Positions 53,467-61,839 are shown, counted from the stretch's first letter. The stretch is DNA of 64,000 bases from Bacillus manliponensis (GCF_000712595.1 NZ_JOTN01000015.1:49152-113151), one strand, 5' to 3'. Numbers and translations: made by a program. Notes: generated by a model not told the origin, from the letters alone.

Positions 53467-54843
53467 GTGCTGGCTGTTTCTACACCAGAAGTAATTGAAG
53501 CAATTTTAGGAAGTATCGATGAAGCGATTCACGCAGTTGATGAAAATGGTGTAACAATTTTTTATAACGCTGCTGCGGCAAAGCATGACGGATCAAAGAT
53601 AGAACATGTATTAGGTAAACATTTACTGGAGGCGTTTCCTTCTCTATCGAGGGAAACAAGTACATTGCTGGGCGTTTTAAACAAGAAAAAACCAATTATA
53701 CATCAAGTGCAGCGCTATCAAAATTTAAATGGAGAAGATGTTTGTACGGTAAATACAACATTACCAATTTTTATTGATGGAAAGATTGCCGGTGCTGTTG
53801 AAATCGCAAAAGATTATTCAACGATCCAGCGGTTAACAGATACAATTGTTGATTTGCAATCAAAAATGAAGCGTTCAACGCGAAAAAAAGTAACAAAGAA
53901 GCACGTTGCGTTTAATACAATTGTAACGAATGATTCTCGTTTTAAGCAAACGAAGGAATTGGCGCAAAAAGTGGCACCAACAGATGCAAATGTGTTGATT
54001 TATGGGGAAACAGGAACAGGGAAAGAATTGTTTGTGCAAGCCATTCATGAGGCATCGAGGCGGAAAAACAAGCCGTTTATTGCACAGAACTGTGCTGCAC
54101 TTCCAGAATCTTTATTAGAAAGTTTATTGTTTGGTACGACAAAAGGAAGTTATACGGGTGCAATTGAGCGAGCTGGCTTATTTGAACTTGCAGATGGAGG
54201 GACATTATTTTTAGATGAATTAAATTCAATGCCCCTTGATCTGCAAGCGAAAATGCTCCGCGTATTAGAAGATGGGGTCATTCGTCGCATTGGTGATAGT
54301 AAAACGAGAAAAGTAGATGTTCGTGTTATTACTGCGATGAATCAACCACCGGATGTATGTTTACAAGAGCAAAAAATTCGTACAGACTTATATTATCGAT
54401 TAAATGTATTCTCGTTATATATTCCACCGCTTCGTGAACGAAGAGAGGATATATTACTACTTGCTCCTTACTTTTTAAAAGATTATAACAAGGAATATGG
54501 AAAGAATGTGCTTGGAATTGACGAAGAAATGAAGGAGCGGTTATTACAATATCATTGGCCTGGAAATGTTAGAGAGTTGAAACATACAATTGAGCATGCA
54601 GTGATTGTAGCGGAAGGTGAGCTGTTGACAACGTCTTATTTACCAAGAACATTTCGGAAAGAACCTCCAGTAGATAAACAAAAGCCAATGTTACCACTTC
54701 GGCAAGCATTGAAAGAAACAGAGAAAGAATTAATTCAGCGGGCTATGAAAGAAACAGATGGGAATGTCATGCAAGCTGCAAAATTGTTAGGTATACCACG
54801 CCAAACATTACAGTATAAGTTAACGAAAGAAAAGCATGTATAA
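53467..54843 (+). CDS. kamR: sigma-54-dependent activator of the lysine aminomutase locus
   Basis: A 458-residue enhancer-binding protein: N-terminal PAS domain (~10-115, [19 protein letters not shown]), AAA+ domain (~155-385; Walker A GETGTGKE ~180, sigma-54 loop GSYTGA ~227 in place of GAFTGA, Walker [32 protein letters not shown]) and a C-terminal Fis-type HTH (~420-455, [21 protein letters not shown]). It should activate the -24/-12 promoter of kamA immediately downstream. GTG 53467 has the GGGGGAG site 6 bases upstream; ATG 53461 abuts it. Confidence 0.93.
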   Translation: MLAVSTPEVIEAILGSIDEAIHAVDENGVTIFYNAAAAKHDGSKIEHVLGKHLLEAFPSLSRETSTLLGVLNKKKPIIHQVQRYQNLNGEDVCTVNTTLPIFIDGKIAGAVEIAKDYSTIQRLTDTIVDLQSKMKRSTRKKVTKKHVAFNTIVTNDSRFKQTKELAQKVAPTDANVLIYGETGTGKELFVQAIHEASRRKNKPFIAQNCAALPESLLESLLFGTTKGSYTGAIERAGLFELADGGTLFLDELNSMPLDLQAKMLRVLEDGVIRRIGDSKTRKVDVRVITAMNQPPDVCLQEQKIRTDLYYRLNVFSLYIPPLRERREDILLLAPYFLKDYNKEYGKNVLGIDEEMKERLLQYHWPGNVRELKHTIEHAVIVAEGELLTTSYLPRTFRKEPPVDKQKPMLPLRQALKETEKELIQRAMKETDGNVMQAAKLLGIPRQTLQYKLTKEKHV

Positions 54844-54850
54844 TTAACAG

Positions 54851-54884
54851 AGGAAAACCGCCAATTATTCGGCGGTTTTTCTCT
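54851..54884 (+). terminator. terminator after kamR
   Basis: GAAAACCGCC and GGCGGTTTTTC arms around AATTATTC. Confidence 0.85.
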
Positions 54885-54904
54885 GTTTGCACGAATAAAA
54901 GGGC

Positions 54905-54938
54905 GCTTACATATATAAAAAGTAATGAAATATGTAGC
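54905..54938. promoter_or_regulatory. candidate KamR enhancer before kamA
   Basis: GCTTACATAT and ATATGTAGC form an inverted repeat with a 15-bp spacer (one-base bulge), about 115-140 bp upstream of the -24/-12 promoter, the usual distance for enhancer-binding proteins. Confidence 0.4.
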
Positions 54939-55047
54939 TTAAAACGTTTTCTTTACAAATCTGCTGATTTCATAATTTTAAATTTTCTGTTTATATAATA
55001 GGGTATATCTCGCTTTTAAGAAAGAATTACTACTATTTTATTAAAAG

Positions 55048-55063
55048 TGGCACGCTTTTTGCT
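55048..55063 (+). promoter_or_regulatory. sigma-54 promoter of kamA
   Basis: TGGCAC (55048-55053), 5 bases, TTGCT (55059-55063): a full match to the -24/-12 consensus, 37 bases before the kamA start codon. Confidence 0.9.
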
Positions 55064-55099
55064 TTATAAAAAGTGAGCGTTAAAAAAGGGGGAATAGTA

Positions 55100-56515
55100 A
55101 TGTTACATGATGTATATAAACCAGAGAGAAATTGGAAAGATATCGATTTGTGGAAAGATGTACCGGAAGAGAAGTGGAATGATTGGGTTTGGCAATTAAC
55201 AAATACAATTAAAACGTTAGATGAACTAAAACAAGTCATCAACTTAACACCAGAAGAAGAAGAAGGTGTGAAAATTTCAACGAAAACAATTCCGCTAAAC
55301 ATTACACCATACTATGCATCATTAATGAACCCAGATGACCCACGCTGTCCAATTCGTATGCAGTCTGTACCAATTTCTGAAGAATTGCATAAAACAAGAT
55401 ATGATTTAGAAGATCCGCTCCATGAAGATGAAGATTCACCAGTTCCAGGATTAACACATCGTTACCCAGACCGCGTTTTATTTTTAGTAACAAACCAATG
55501 TTCTATGTATTGTCGCTATTGTACACGTCGTCGTTTTAGTGGACAAATTGGAATGGGTGTACCGAAGAAACAATTAGACGCAGCGATTGCTTATATTCGG
55601 GATACGCCAGAAGTGCGTGATGTGTTAATTTCAGGTGGTGACGGTCTTCTAATTAATGATAATATTTTAGAGTATGTTTTAAAGAATTTACGTGCGATTC
55701 CGCATGTGGAAATTATTCGAATTGGTACGAGAGCGCCAGTCGTATTCCCACAGCGCATTACAGAGAACTTATGTAACATTTTGAAAAAGTATCATCCAAT
55801 TTGGTTAAATACGCATTTTAATACATCTATTGAAATTACAGAAGAATCGAAACAAGCTTGTGAGATGCTTGCAAATGCGGGTGTACCAGTGGGGAACCAG
55901 GCAGTTATTTTAGCAGGTATTAACGACAGTGTACCAATCATGAAAAAACTAATGCACGATTTAGTAAAAATTCGTGTACGCCCTTATTACATTTATCAAT
56001 GTGATTTATCAGAAGGAATTGGCCATTTCCGTGCGCCTGTTTCAAAAGGTCTTGAGATTATTGAAGGACTGCGCGGCCATACATCTGGCTATGCAGTACC
56101 GACGTTTGTAGTTGATGCACCGGGCGGAGGCGGAAAAATTGCTCTTCAGCCAAACTATTTAATTTCACAAAGTGCGGATAAAGTTGTGCTTCGTAACTTT
56201 GAAGGGGTAATTACAACATATCCAGAGCCAGAAAATTATGTAGCAGGAAGAGCGGATGGTTACTTTAAAGAGATTTATCCAACGTATGAAGAAAAAGGAT
56301 CTGATGTCGGCATCTCCGCACTATTAAGTGATAAGAAGTTCAACCTTGTTCCAGATGGCCTAAAGCGAATCAATCGCCGTAAAGATTATGAAGTAAATGA
56401 AACACACGCATCGTTAAAAGATAAACGTGAAAAACGTGATGAACTAAAAGAGAAAAAATATCAAGCACAACTTGAAAAAATGGAAGAAACGAAGGCTGAG
56501 GATGATGCAGTATGA
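55100..56515 (+). CDS. kamA: lysine 2,3-aminomutase
   Basis: A radical-SAM, PLP-dependent enzyme converting L-lysine to L-beta-lysine. It has 471 residues. The cluster motif CSMYCRYCTRR has C134, C138, C141. The GGDGLL SAM motif follows (~178), and the PLP lysine region is in VVDAPGGGGKIALQP (~340). ATG 55100 follows AAAAAAGGGGGA. Transcribed from the consensus sigma-54 promoter; reports on B. thuringiensis, as I recall, describe both sigma-54/KamR and SigK control. The lysine-rich C-terminal tail (KRDELKEKKYQAQLEKMEE) is a helix. Overlaps yokU by 4 bases. Confidence 0.97.
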   Translation: MLHDVYKPERNWKDIDLWKDVPEEKWNDWVWQLTNTIKTLDELKQVINLTPEEEEGVKISTKTIPLNITPYYASLMNPDDPRCPIRMQSVPISEELHKTRYDLEDPLHEDEDSPVPGLTHRYPDRVLFLVTNQCSMYCRYCTRRRFSGQIGMGVPKKQLDAAIAYIRDTPEVRDVLISGGDGLLINDNILEYVLKNLRAIPHVEIIRIGTRAPVVFPQRITENLCNILKKYHPIWLNTHFNTSIEITEESKQACEMLANAGVPVGNQAVILAGINDSVPIMKKLMHDLVKIRVRPYYIYQCDLSEGIGHFRAPVSKGLEIIEGLRGHTSGYAVPTFVVDAPGGGGKIALQPNYLISQSADKVVLRNFEGVITTYPEPENYVAGRADGYFKEIYPTYEEKGSDVGISALLSDKKFNLVPDGLKRINRRKDYEVNETHASLKDKREKRDELKEKKYQAQLEKMEETKAEDDAV

Positions 56516-56784
56516 GATGTATGTGGTGTGATGAAGAAACGGCAAAAGAAGCTGTAAATACTGTATATTGGGAATTGCCAGATGGCACAAAAGCGATTGA
56601 AATTACAGAAGCACCATGTATTTCATGCACTGAGTGTGGTATTGATTATCAACCGGATCATATTGTAAAAGAAATTGAAGATCAGCTATTTTTAATTTAT
56701 ACAAAAGATTTGCCAAAGCAAGTAACATATACAGAGTTAATGGAGCGTCCCCGCCTATTAAAGCGAAATTATTTTGATTTTTAA
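56512..56784 (+). CDS. yokU: YokU family zinc-ribbon-like protein
   Basis: A 90-residue protein with two CxxC pairs: CMWC (residues 3-6) and CISCTEC (~36-42), suggesting a small zinc ribbon similar to the antitoxin MqsA N-terminal type. It is coupled to kamA through an ATGA overlap and ends at a good terminator, as in the B. subtilis kamA-yokU arrangement. Role in lysine breakdown unknown. Confidence 0.92.
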   Translation: MRCMWCDEETAKEAVNTVYWELPDGTKAIEITEAPCISCTECGIDYQPDHIVKEIEDQLFLIYTKDLPKQVTYTELMERPRLLKRNYFDF

Positions 56785-56808
56785 CCAGCATATTTGCTGG
56801 TTTTTTTC
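56783..56808 (+). terminator. terminator of kamA-yokU
   Basis: AACCAGCA and TGCTGGTT arms, then TTTTTTC. Confidence 0.88.
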
Positions 56809-56856
56809 TTTTTACCCTTGTATAATGTACCCAAGTTAGAAAGGCAGGGAATACAA

Positions 56857-57072
56857 TTGAAAAAGTCATTTTATCATTATATGATGAAACACCGGGCAGC
56901 TCTTGTGAGTAATGAAATCTCACAACTTGCAGAAGCGATGTATGATGATCTTAGCTTCCCTAAGCAATCAGAAGAATATGAAGAAATTAGCTCCTATTTA
57001 GAGCTAAGTGGAATGCTAGAAAGTATGTCTACCTTTGATGAAGCTTGGGATTTGTATTTACAAGACGCATAA
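56857..57072 (+). CDS. yozE: YozE family protein
   Basis: A 71-residue small helical (SAM-like fold) protein. Signature segments: KSFYHYMMKHR at the start, EAMYDDLSFPKQSEEYEEIS in the middle and STFDEAWDLY at the end, matching YozE. TTG 56857 is used: AGGCAGGGA lies upstream and the family begins with this Lys-Ser-Phe. The upstream ORF extension overlaps the terminator and promoter. Family function is unknown. Confidence 0.92.
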   Translation: MKKSFYHYMMKHRAALVSNEISQLAEAMYDDLSFPKQSEEYEEISSYLELSGMLESMSTFDEAWDLYLQDA

Positions 57073-57096
57073 AATGAAAGTTTTATAGCATGGTCA

Positions 57097-57128
57097 AAAA
57101 ACACACCGCTAAAGCGGTGTGTTTTTTA
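57097..57128 (+). terminator. terminator after yozE
   Basis: AAAACACACCGCT and AGCGGTGTGTTTT arms. Confidence 0.92.
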
Positions 57129-57233
57129 TTATGTATCTTAAAAAAATTTTTGATTATACGCACATGTGATAAGCGTTTTCTCAATAGGAGCATATACTGT
57201 TAAAAAATCACGACGTTAGAAGGAGAGATACAC

Positions 57234-57896
57234 ATGGCGAGAAAGAAACAACCTAAATATAATATAGGAGATATAGTCGTGATTACGCTATATGGTACTG
57301 TAGGGAAAATTACAAATATGAGAATATTAGATGGTAACTACGTATACGAAGTGAACAATCACGACGGTTTTTATGTAGAAAATACATTGCAGCTTGTGAC
57401 AGAGAAAGAAGCAGACAATGGTGAAAAAGAGTGGATTGAACTTTGTTATAAATTTACTTTTGGTGATCTTGTTCAAGTAACTGGGTATGACAAAGATGTT
57501 TTTCGTATAGTTGGCTATCGAACAGAGGTATGGCGTTATAAAAATGATGCGTGGGAAGATACAATTTATGAGTTATCAAGAATTACAGATGGTGAATGGT
57601 TAGAGGCAGATGAATCGGATTTGCGGCTTATTGCAAATGCACAAACTGCAAATATGATTTTAAAAAAAATGAAACAAGATAAAGCGGGAATGAATAAGTT
57701 AGACTTAAGTAAGTTAAAATCCATTAACAGTTCAAAAAAGGTGAGTGTGAAAACAAACCGAAAAGAAATTATTGATGGATTGTTAGATATATACAATGAC
57801 TACCGAACATTGTATGAAATATTTGACGATCAAGAGTATAAAATTGTTATGGATGTTGTGCGGAATTATTTAACAAAATTGTCTGAGAAGAAATGA
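57234..57896 (+). CDS. YodN-like hypothetical protein
   Basis: A 220-residue protein placed where B. subtilis has yodN. The N-terminal ~120 residues look like two KOW/Tudor-like small barrels, each opening with a G-D-[IL]-V motif (YNIGDIVVITLYGTVGKI ~8; FTFGDLVQVTGYDKDVFRIV ~75), followed by a basic linker (~150-180) and a C-terminal helical part. Possible nucleic acid or protein binding; no function known. AGAAGGAGAG precedes ATG 57234. Its stop directly abuts the stop of the converging small membrane protein gene. Confidence 0.85.
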   Translation: MARKKQPKYNIGDIVVITLYGTVGKITNMRILDGNYVYEVNNHDGFYVENTLQLVTEKEADNGEKEWIELCYKFTFGDLVQVTGYDKDVFRIVGYRTEVWRYKNDAWEDTIYELSRITDGEWLEADESDLRLIANAQTANMILKKMKQDKAGMNKLDLSKLKSINSSKKVSVKTNRKEIIDGLLDIYNDYRTLYEIFDDQEYKIVMDVVRNYLTKLSEKK

Positions 57897-58052
57897 TTAA
57901 AAAGAGAGAAGAAACTTTACTAAAATGTAAATTGTATAAGGTATGCCTACAATTGTTAAAAACGTGACTAGTATAGAGATAATAGAGTCCGCCCATGCAT
58001 CGTCATGTGTAAGTTCCTCTTCAAATTGTGCCATCTCATATTTTTGCTCCAT
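57897..58052 (-). CDS. small single- or two-helix membrane protein
   Basis: A 51-residue protein with a hydrophilic acidic N-terminus (MEQKYEMAQFEEELTHDDAW) and a hydrophobic C-terminal half (SIISILVTFLTIVGIPY, then TIYILVKFLLSF). AAAGGAGG lies 8 bases upstream of ATG 58052, a strong site that supports a real gene. It abuts the yodN-like gene stop to stop with no terminator between them. Function unknown. Confidence 0.72.
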   Translation of the reverse strand: MEQKYEMAQFEEELTHDDAWADSIISILVTFLTIVGIPYTIYILVKFLLSF

Positions 58053-58197
58053 TAATAATTCCTCCTTTGTAAGGCTTGTACTATAGCGTATGCACAAGCT
58101 TTTGTGTATATAACTATGTAGTGCGAAAAAATGTTTTTATAATCGTATACATATTTTCTTTAATTCCTCATAAAACAGAATTAAAGGGGTGATGCTC

Positions 58198-58377
58198 ATG
58201 AAGGAAATAGAAGTCGTGATTGATACGGAAGAAATTGCGGAGTTTTTTTATGAGCAATTAATTGTAAGAGGGTATGTACCAAAGCGAGAAGAAGTGGAAG
58301 ATCTTGCGGATATTACATTTGATTACTTATTAGAAAAGTGCATGATTGACGAAGTATTTGAAGAAGATGATGATTAG
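58198..58377 (+). CDS. yozD: YozD family protein
   Basis: A 59-residue acidic protein: KEIEVVIDTEEIAEFFYEQL, then VRGYVPKREEVEDLADITF and the end LEKCMIDEVFEEDDD, matching the YozD family of Bacillus. AAGGGGTGATG precedes ATG 58198. Function unknown; position next to the YodN-like and PAP2 genes is as in B. subtilis. Confidence 0.9.
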   Translation: MKEIEVVIDTEEIAEFFYEQLIVRGYVPKREEVEDLADITFDYLLEKCMIDEVFEEDDD

Positions 58378-58498
58378 AAGTAGCGACGGGACAACTCGTC
58401 GTTTTTACAGGTTTGTAGGTTATATTTACAAAAATGTTATAAACATATAATGCTTTTCTTGGTATAATGAAGAGGAATACATTTAAAGAGGTGAAGGG

Positions 58499-58696
58499 AT
58501 GTTTAAAAAAATTATTAAATCTTTACTAGGAAGTGGACATAAGTATCGTTCTTACTCTAGTAGTGATTACCGCCATCGTGGTCGTCATCGTTCTTACTCT
58601 AGTAGTGATTATCATAGACGTCGTCCTTCTCATGGTCATGGACACCATCATTATAAAAGAAAATATAAGAGCCGTAGTTTCTTCTCAAGTAGTTGA
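58499..58696 (+). CDS. Ser/Arg/His-rich repeat peptide
   Basis: A 65-residue, highly basic peptide. After MFKKIIKSLLGSGHK come two 14-residue repeats (RSYSSSDYRHRGRH and RSYSSSDYHRRRPS), a His-rich stretch (HGHGHHHYKRKYK) and a final SRSFFSSS. The repeats are encoded by a 42-bp-period direct repeat with 25 identical bases. It resembles small spore-coat or CotG-like phosphoacceptor proteins in composition only. GAGGTGAAGG precedes the ATG. The stop codon overlaps the start of a protein kinase gene, suggesting it is the kinase substrate (inference). Confidence 0.82.
   Translation: MFKKIIKSLLGSGHKYRSYSSSDYRHRGRHRSYSSSDYHRRRPSHGHGHHHYKRKYKSRSFFSSS
58545..58611 (+). repeat. 42-bp-period direct repeat in the SR-rich gene
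   Basis: ATCGTTCTTACTCTAGTAGT and the next five bases occur identically at 58545-58569 and 58587-58611. Synonymous divergence has begun outside this core. Confidence 0.9.
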
Positions 58697-59517
58697 TGAA
58701 GTGGAGAAGAGTACTTGCCTTCTTTGATAGACCTCTCCGCGTTCATACAGTTGTGATGCAACGTTATGAAATTGAACGTATTATCGGAATGGGCAGCTAT
58801 GGGTTTACATACGTTGTAAGAGACTTGCTTTCTGGAAAGAAGCAAGTCTTAAAGCAATTAAGGAAAAGTAAGCAAAGGTCTCAGTCAGGGCGAAAATCTT
58901 TTTCTTATGAAAAAGAGATGTTAGAGAAGCTTGCACATCCCGCAATACCAAGCTTATTTCATAGCTTTACTTGGAAAAATCAATTCTTTTTTGTGATGGA
59001 GTATATGCAAGGGAAAACGTTTGAAGATTTAATCTTTTTTGAGGGAAAGGTATATACAGAGCAGGACGTGTTTGAAATCCTTCATAAGATTCTTGAAGTC
59101 GTTTCCTATTTTCATAAAAAAGGAATTGTCCATCGTGATTTGCGAATTCCTAATATTTTAATGAATAATAATGAAATTTTTATTATTGATTTTGGTTTAG
59201 CGCGATTTGTTGGTGAAAGTGATGAACGGGCACATTCCTATAAAGATGAGCAAGCATATATGCGTGAAGTTCATTTTCGAAGTGATTTTTATGCACTTGG
59301 TCACTTTGTGCTATTTTTATTATATTCAGGTTATGAGGCCTCACAAGTGGAAGAGAGGCCGTGGTATGAAGAACTAGCCATTAGTCATGCAGGTTGTGAA
59401 ATCATTATGCGGATGTTACAAATGAAAGAGCCGTATTATGAAAATGTACAAGCTGTTATACATGATGTACAACATATATTGGAAGGGATGAGGAAACCAT
59501 GTTCCAAAAGTTTTTAG
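58696..59517 (+). CDS. eukaryotic-type Ser/Thr protein kinase
   Basis: A 273-residue soluble kinase with the core complete: glycine loop GMGSYGFTYV (~31), VLKQL lysine K53, catalytic loop HRDLRIPN (D148, N153; Arg replaces the usual Lys after DL), DFG at 165-167. There is no membrane segment and no PASTA domain, so it differs from PrkC; it is closer to small cytoplasmic kinases such as YbdM. The ATG at 58696 overlaps the TGA of the SR-rich gene (TGATG). Its 3' end overlaps spo0M by 19 bases. Probably acts on the SR-rich peptide, Spo0M or both in sporulation (inference). Confidence 0.88.
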   Translation: MKWRRVLAFFDRPLRVHTVVMQRYEIERIIGMGSYGFTYVVRDLLSGKKQVLKQLRKSKQRSQSGRKSFSYEKEMLEKLAHPAIPSLFHSFTWKNQFFFVMEYMQGKTFEDLIFFEGKVYTEQDVFEILHKILEVVSYFHKKGIVHRDLRIPNILMNNNEIFIIDFGLARFVGESDERAHSYKDEQAYMREVHFRSDFYALGHFVLFLLYSGYEASQVEERPWYEELAISHAGCEIIMRMLQMKEPYYENVQAVIHDVQHILEGMRKPCSKSF

Positions 59518-60257
59518 CGAGTGTAGGGATTGGTAGTGCGAAAGTAGATACGGTACTTGCGAAAGATGAATATGTTGCAGGAGAAGAAATTACAGGTGTT
59601 GTTCATATTACAGGCGGATCTGTTGAGCAAGAAATTGATAGTATTTATTTAACGTTATCTACATCATATGTACGAGAAGTAGACGATAAAAAAGTAAGTA
59701 CAACATATGATTTAGAACGTGTACGATTAACGGATCCAATTACAATTGGTGAAAATGAAAAGCGTGAAATTTCATTTTCATTTTCACTTCCATATGAAAC
59801 GCCAGTTACATTAGGAAGAAAAACAGTGTGGGTTCAAACAGGTCTTGATATTAAACGTAGCATTGATCCAAGTGATCGCGACTATGTTCAAATCTTGCCA
59901 AATGCACTTTTAAATAGTGTATTACAAGCAGTAGACCAATTAGGATTCCGCTTGCGTCAATTTGAATGTGAAGAGTTACCGCATCGTTTGCGTAGTCGTA
60001 TTCCATTTGGACAAGAGTTTGAATTTGTACCTGTTTCTGGTCAATATTACGGAAAATTAGATGAACTAGAATTGTTAATTACAGCGAGTTCACCAGAGCG
60101 CCTTGATATTGTGATGGAAGTAGACAGAAAGGCACGCGGGTTGGCAGGTTTATTTGCTGAAGCACTAGACCTAGATGAAAAGTTAATTCGTTTTAGTGTG
60201 ACATCAGCGGACATTCCAGTAATGGTACAAAAAATTAACAATTACATTTCAAAATAA
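59499..60257 (+). CDS. spo0M: sporulation-control protein Spo0M
   Basis: A 252-residue arrestin-like protein. The N-terminal beta-sandwich (~1-135: SVGIGSAKVDTVLAKDEYVAGE in parts, IDSIYLTLSTSYVRE) and the second sandwich (~140-250: DQLGFRLRQFECEELP, FEFVPVSGQYYGKLDELEL) match Spo0M. Loss or excess of Spo0M in B. subtilis disturbs early sporulation and cytoskeletal contacts. Its start lies inside the kinase gene with GGAAGGGATGAGG as ribosome site. Terminator at 60274. Confidence 0.95.
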   Translation: MFQKFLASVGIGSAKVDTVLAKDEYVAGEEITGVVHITGGSVEQEIDSIYLTLSTSYVREVDDKKVSTTYDLERVRLTDPITIGENEKREISFSFSLPYETPVTLGRKTVWVQTGLDIKRSIDPSDRDYVQILPNALLNSVLQAVDQLGFRLRQFECEELPHRLRSRIPFGQEFEFVPVSGQYYGKLDELELLITASSPERLDIVMEVDRKARGLAGLFAEALDLDEKLIRFSVTSADIPVMVQKINNYISK

Positions 60258-60273
60258 TCATGCATAAAAAAGA

Positions 60274-60313
60274 AGTGGAGAGGGATACTAAGACGACCCC
60301 CTCCATTTTTTTT
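60274..60313 (+). terminator. terminator of the SR-rich/kinase/spo0M operon
   Basis: TGGAGAGGG and CCCCCTCCA arms (one mismatch) and a T8 run. Confidence 0.8.
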
Positions 60314-60332
60314 GTATTGTGAGGTTATGCAT

Positions 60333-60971
60333 GTGAAACAGTATCGATACTTATATATGTTAGGCGGTACGTTATTCGTTTGCTTTATCTTATTATCAAC
60401 TACTTATGACACAATTTATATTGAAACATTCGATTATCTTGTGAGCAGTTATATACAAAGTTTTCGGCACCCATATTTGACATCGTATTTTTTATGGATG
60501 TCCTATATCGGTTCAAAAAAAGTGTACTTTCCGTTACTTATAATAGGGGTTATGTACATGTGTATTCGAAAGCGATTTATGAGTGCTCTATTGCTTGTTG
60601 CAAACTTGTATGGATCTCGTTACGTTAATAGTATGTTAAAACTATGGTATGAACGGACACGCCCAGATGTATCGCCATTAATTACAGTAACCGGTTATAG
60701 TTTTCCGAGTGGTCATGCGATGAACGCCGTAGCATTTTTAGGATTTATTGCGTATATGACCATCACAGAGCACCGAATTGCTTTGCATAAAAAAGTTTTA
60801 ATTATCGTTACAACGTCTTTTGTTATTTTCTCAATTTCACTTAGTCGTATATATCTTGGTGTTCATTATCCATCAGATGTTGTAGCGGGATGGGCTGCAG
60901 GTGGAAGTTGGCTCGTGTTATGTATTATTTTTCATAAAGTGTTTGTAAAAAAAGAACCTACGACAGCATAG
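60333..60971 (+). CDS. yodM: PAP2 family phosphatase
   Basis: A 212-residue membrane phosphatase with five to six helices. Motifs: KLWYERTRPD (~97-106, KxxxxxxRP), PSGHAMN (~121) and SRIYLGVHYPSDVVAGW (~165, SRxxxxxHxxxD). Members dephosphorylate undecaprenyl pyrophosphate, phosphatidic acid or similar lipids outside the membrane; B. subtilis yodM holds the same position and affects cell envelope stress when overexpressed. GTG 60333 has GAGG 8 bases upstream; ATG 60327 is possible. Its 3' end overlaps the converging CDF gene by 14 bases. Confidence 0.92.
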   Translation: MKQYRYLYMLGGTLFVCFILLSTTYDTIYIETFDYLVSSYIQSFRHPYLTSYFLWMSYIGSKKVYFPLLIIGVMYMCIRKRFMSALLLVANLYGSRYVNSMLKLWYERTRPDVSPLITVTGYSFPSGHAMNAVAFLGFIAYMTITEHRIALHKKVLIIVTTSFVIFSISLSRIYLGVHYPSDVVAGWAAGGSWLVLCIIFHKVFVKKEPTTA

Positions 60972-61839
60972 GTTCTTTTTTTGATGGCTCCACATGAATG
61001 TGAGTATGCATAATATGAAATTTTTCTCTTAGCATCTCTTCGATTTCATCTGTTATGCGATGACTTGTATCTACTTTCATATGCGCATCTACTTCAATTG
61101 TAATATCGACGTACGTATGAGACCCATACATGCGAGCGCGAATATCAACAATCTGTTCTACGCCTGCAATAAGCTTTACGGATTGGGCATATTCTTCTAT
61201 TTTTTCGGGATCAATACCATCTGTTAACATGTGTGATGCTTCTTTAAAAATATCCCATGCCGTTTTACAAATGATACATCCTACAAGAAAGGCAACGATA
61301 GGATCGATAATTGGCATATGAAATTGCGCAGCAAAAATACCAATTACTGTTCCAATGCTCACGAGAGCGTCTGATAAATTATCTTTTGCCGCAGCTGCAA
61401 GTGCCTTACTTTTTGTTCGTTTTGCTAAGTTGCGATTATATATATACACCCCATACATCACAATCGCACAAAATAAAGAAACCCAAGCGGCTAATAAGTT
61501 CGGTGCAACTTGCTCTGGATTAAATAGCGATTGCCCGGAACTGATGATGACTTCTAAGCCAACGGTTGCCATAATGAAAGATGCGATTAACGAAGCAATT
61601 TGCTCAGCGCGTGAATGGCCATATGGGTGATCGGGATCACGTGGTTTCCGAGAAATTTTCAACCCGATTAAAACAGCTAGTGAAGCGCCAATATCTGTCA
61701 AGTTATTTAATCCATCTGCACGGAGGGCGCTAGATAGGGCAATATATCCGATCGTAAGTTTTAGAGTGGATAAAAATATGTAGGTAATGATGCTAAGAAC
61801 TGCCCCTTTATCCGCCTCTTGAGAAGAAAGTGAATTCAT
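60958..61839 (-). CDS. cation diffusion facilitator (CDF) metal transporter
   Basis: A 293-residue transporter: six helices in the first ~210 residues and a cytoplasmic ferredoxin-like domain (~215-290, ending HTHIHVEPS). Metal-site helices: SSALRADGLNNLTDIGASL (with D, ~43, N taking a usual ligand position) and AAKDNLSDALVSIGT (DxxSD, ~154). The HPYGHSRAEQIASL (~80) motif is diagnostic. Exports Mn2+, Zn2+ or Fe2+; the D/N ligand set would suit Mn2+ or similar rather than certify it. AAGGTGAGTG precedes ATG 61839. Confidence 0.93.
   Translation of the reverse strand: MNSLSSQEADKGAVLSIITYIFLSTLKLTIGYIALSSALRADGLNNLTDIGASLAVLIGLKISRKPRDPDHPYGHSRAEQIASLIASFIMATVGLEVIISSGQSLFNPEQVAPNLLAAWVSLFCAIVMYGVYIYNRNLAKRTKSKALAAAAKDNLSDALVSIGTVIGIFAAQFHMPIIDPIVAFLVGCIICKTAWDIFKEASHMLTDGIDPEKIEEYAQSVKLIAGVEQIVDIRARMYGSHTYVDITIEVDAHMKVDTSHRITDEIEEMLREKFHIMHTHIHVEPSKKEPMLS

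Noticed and set aside
58533-58727. 64-residue alternative-frame ORF over the SR-rich gene
   Set aside because: Val/Ile-rich shadow frame without a ribosome site; the SR-rich frame has one and is coupled to the kinase gene.
61355-61630. 91-residue plus-strand ORF opposite the CDF gene
   Set aside because: Antisense to conserved transporter helices, no ribosome site.
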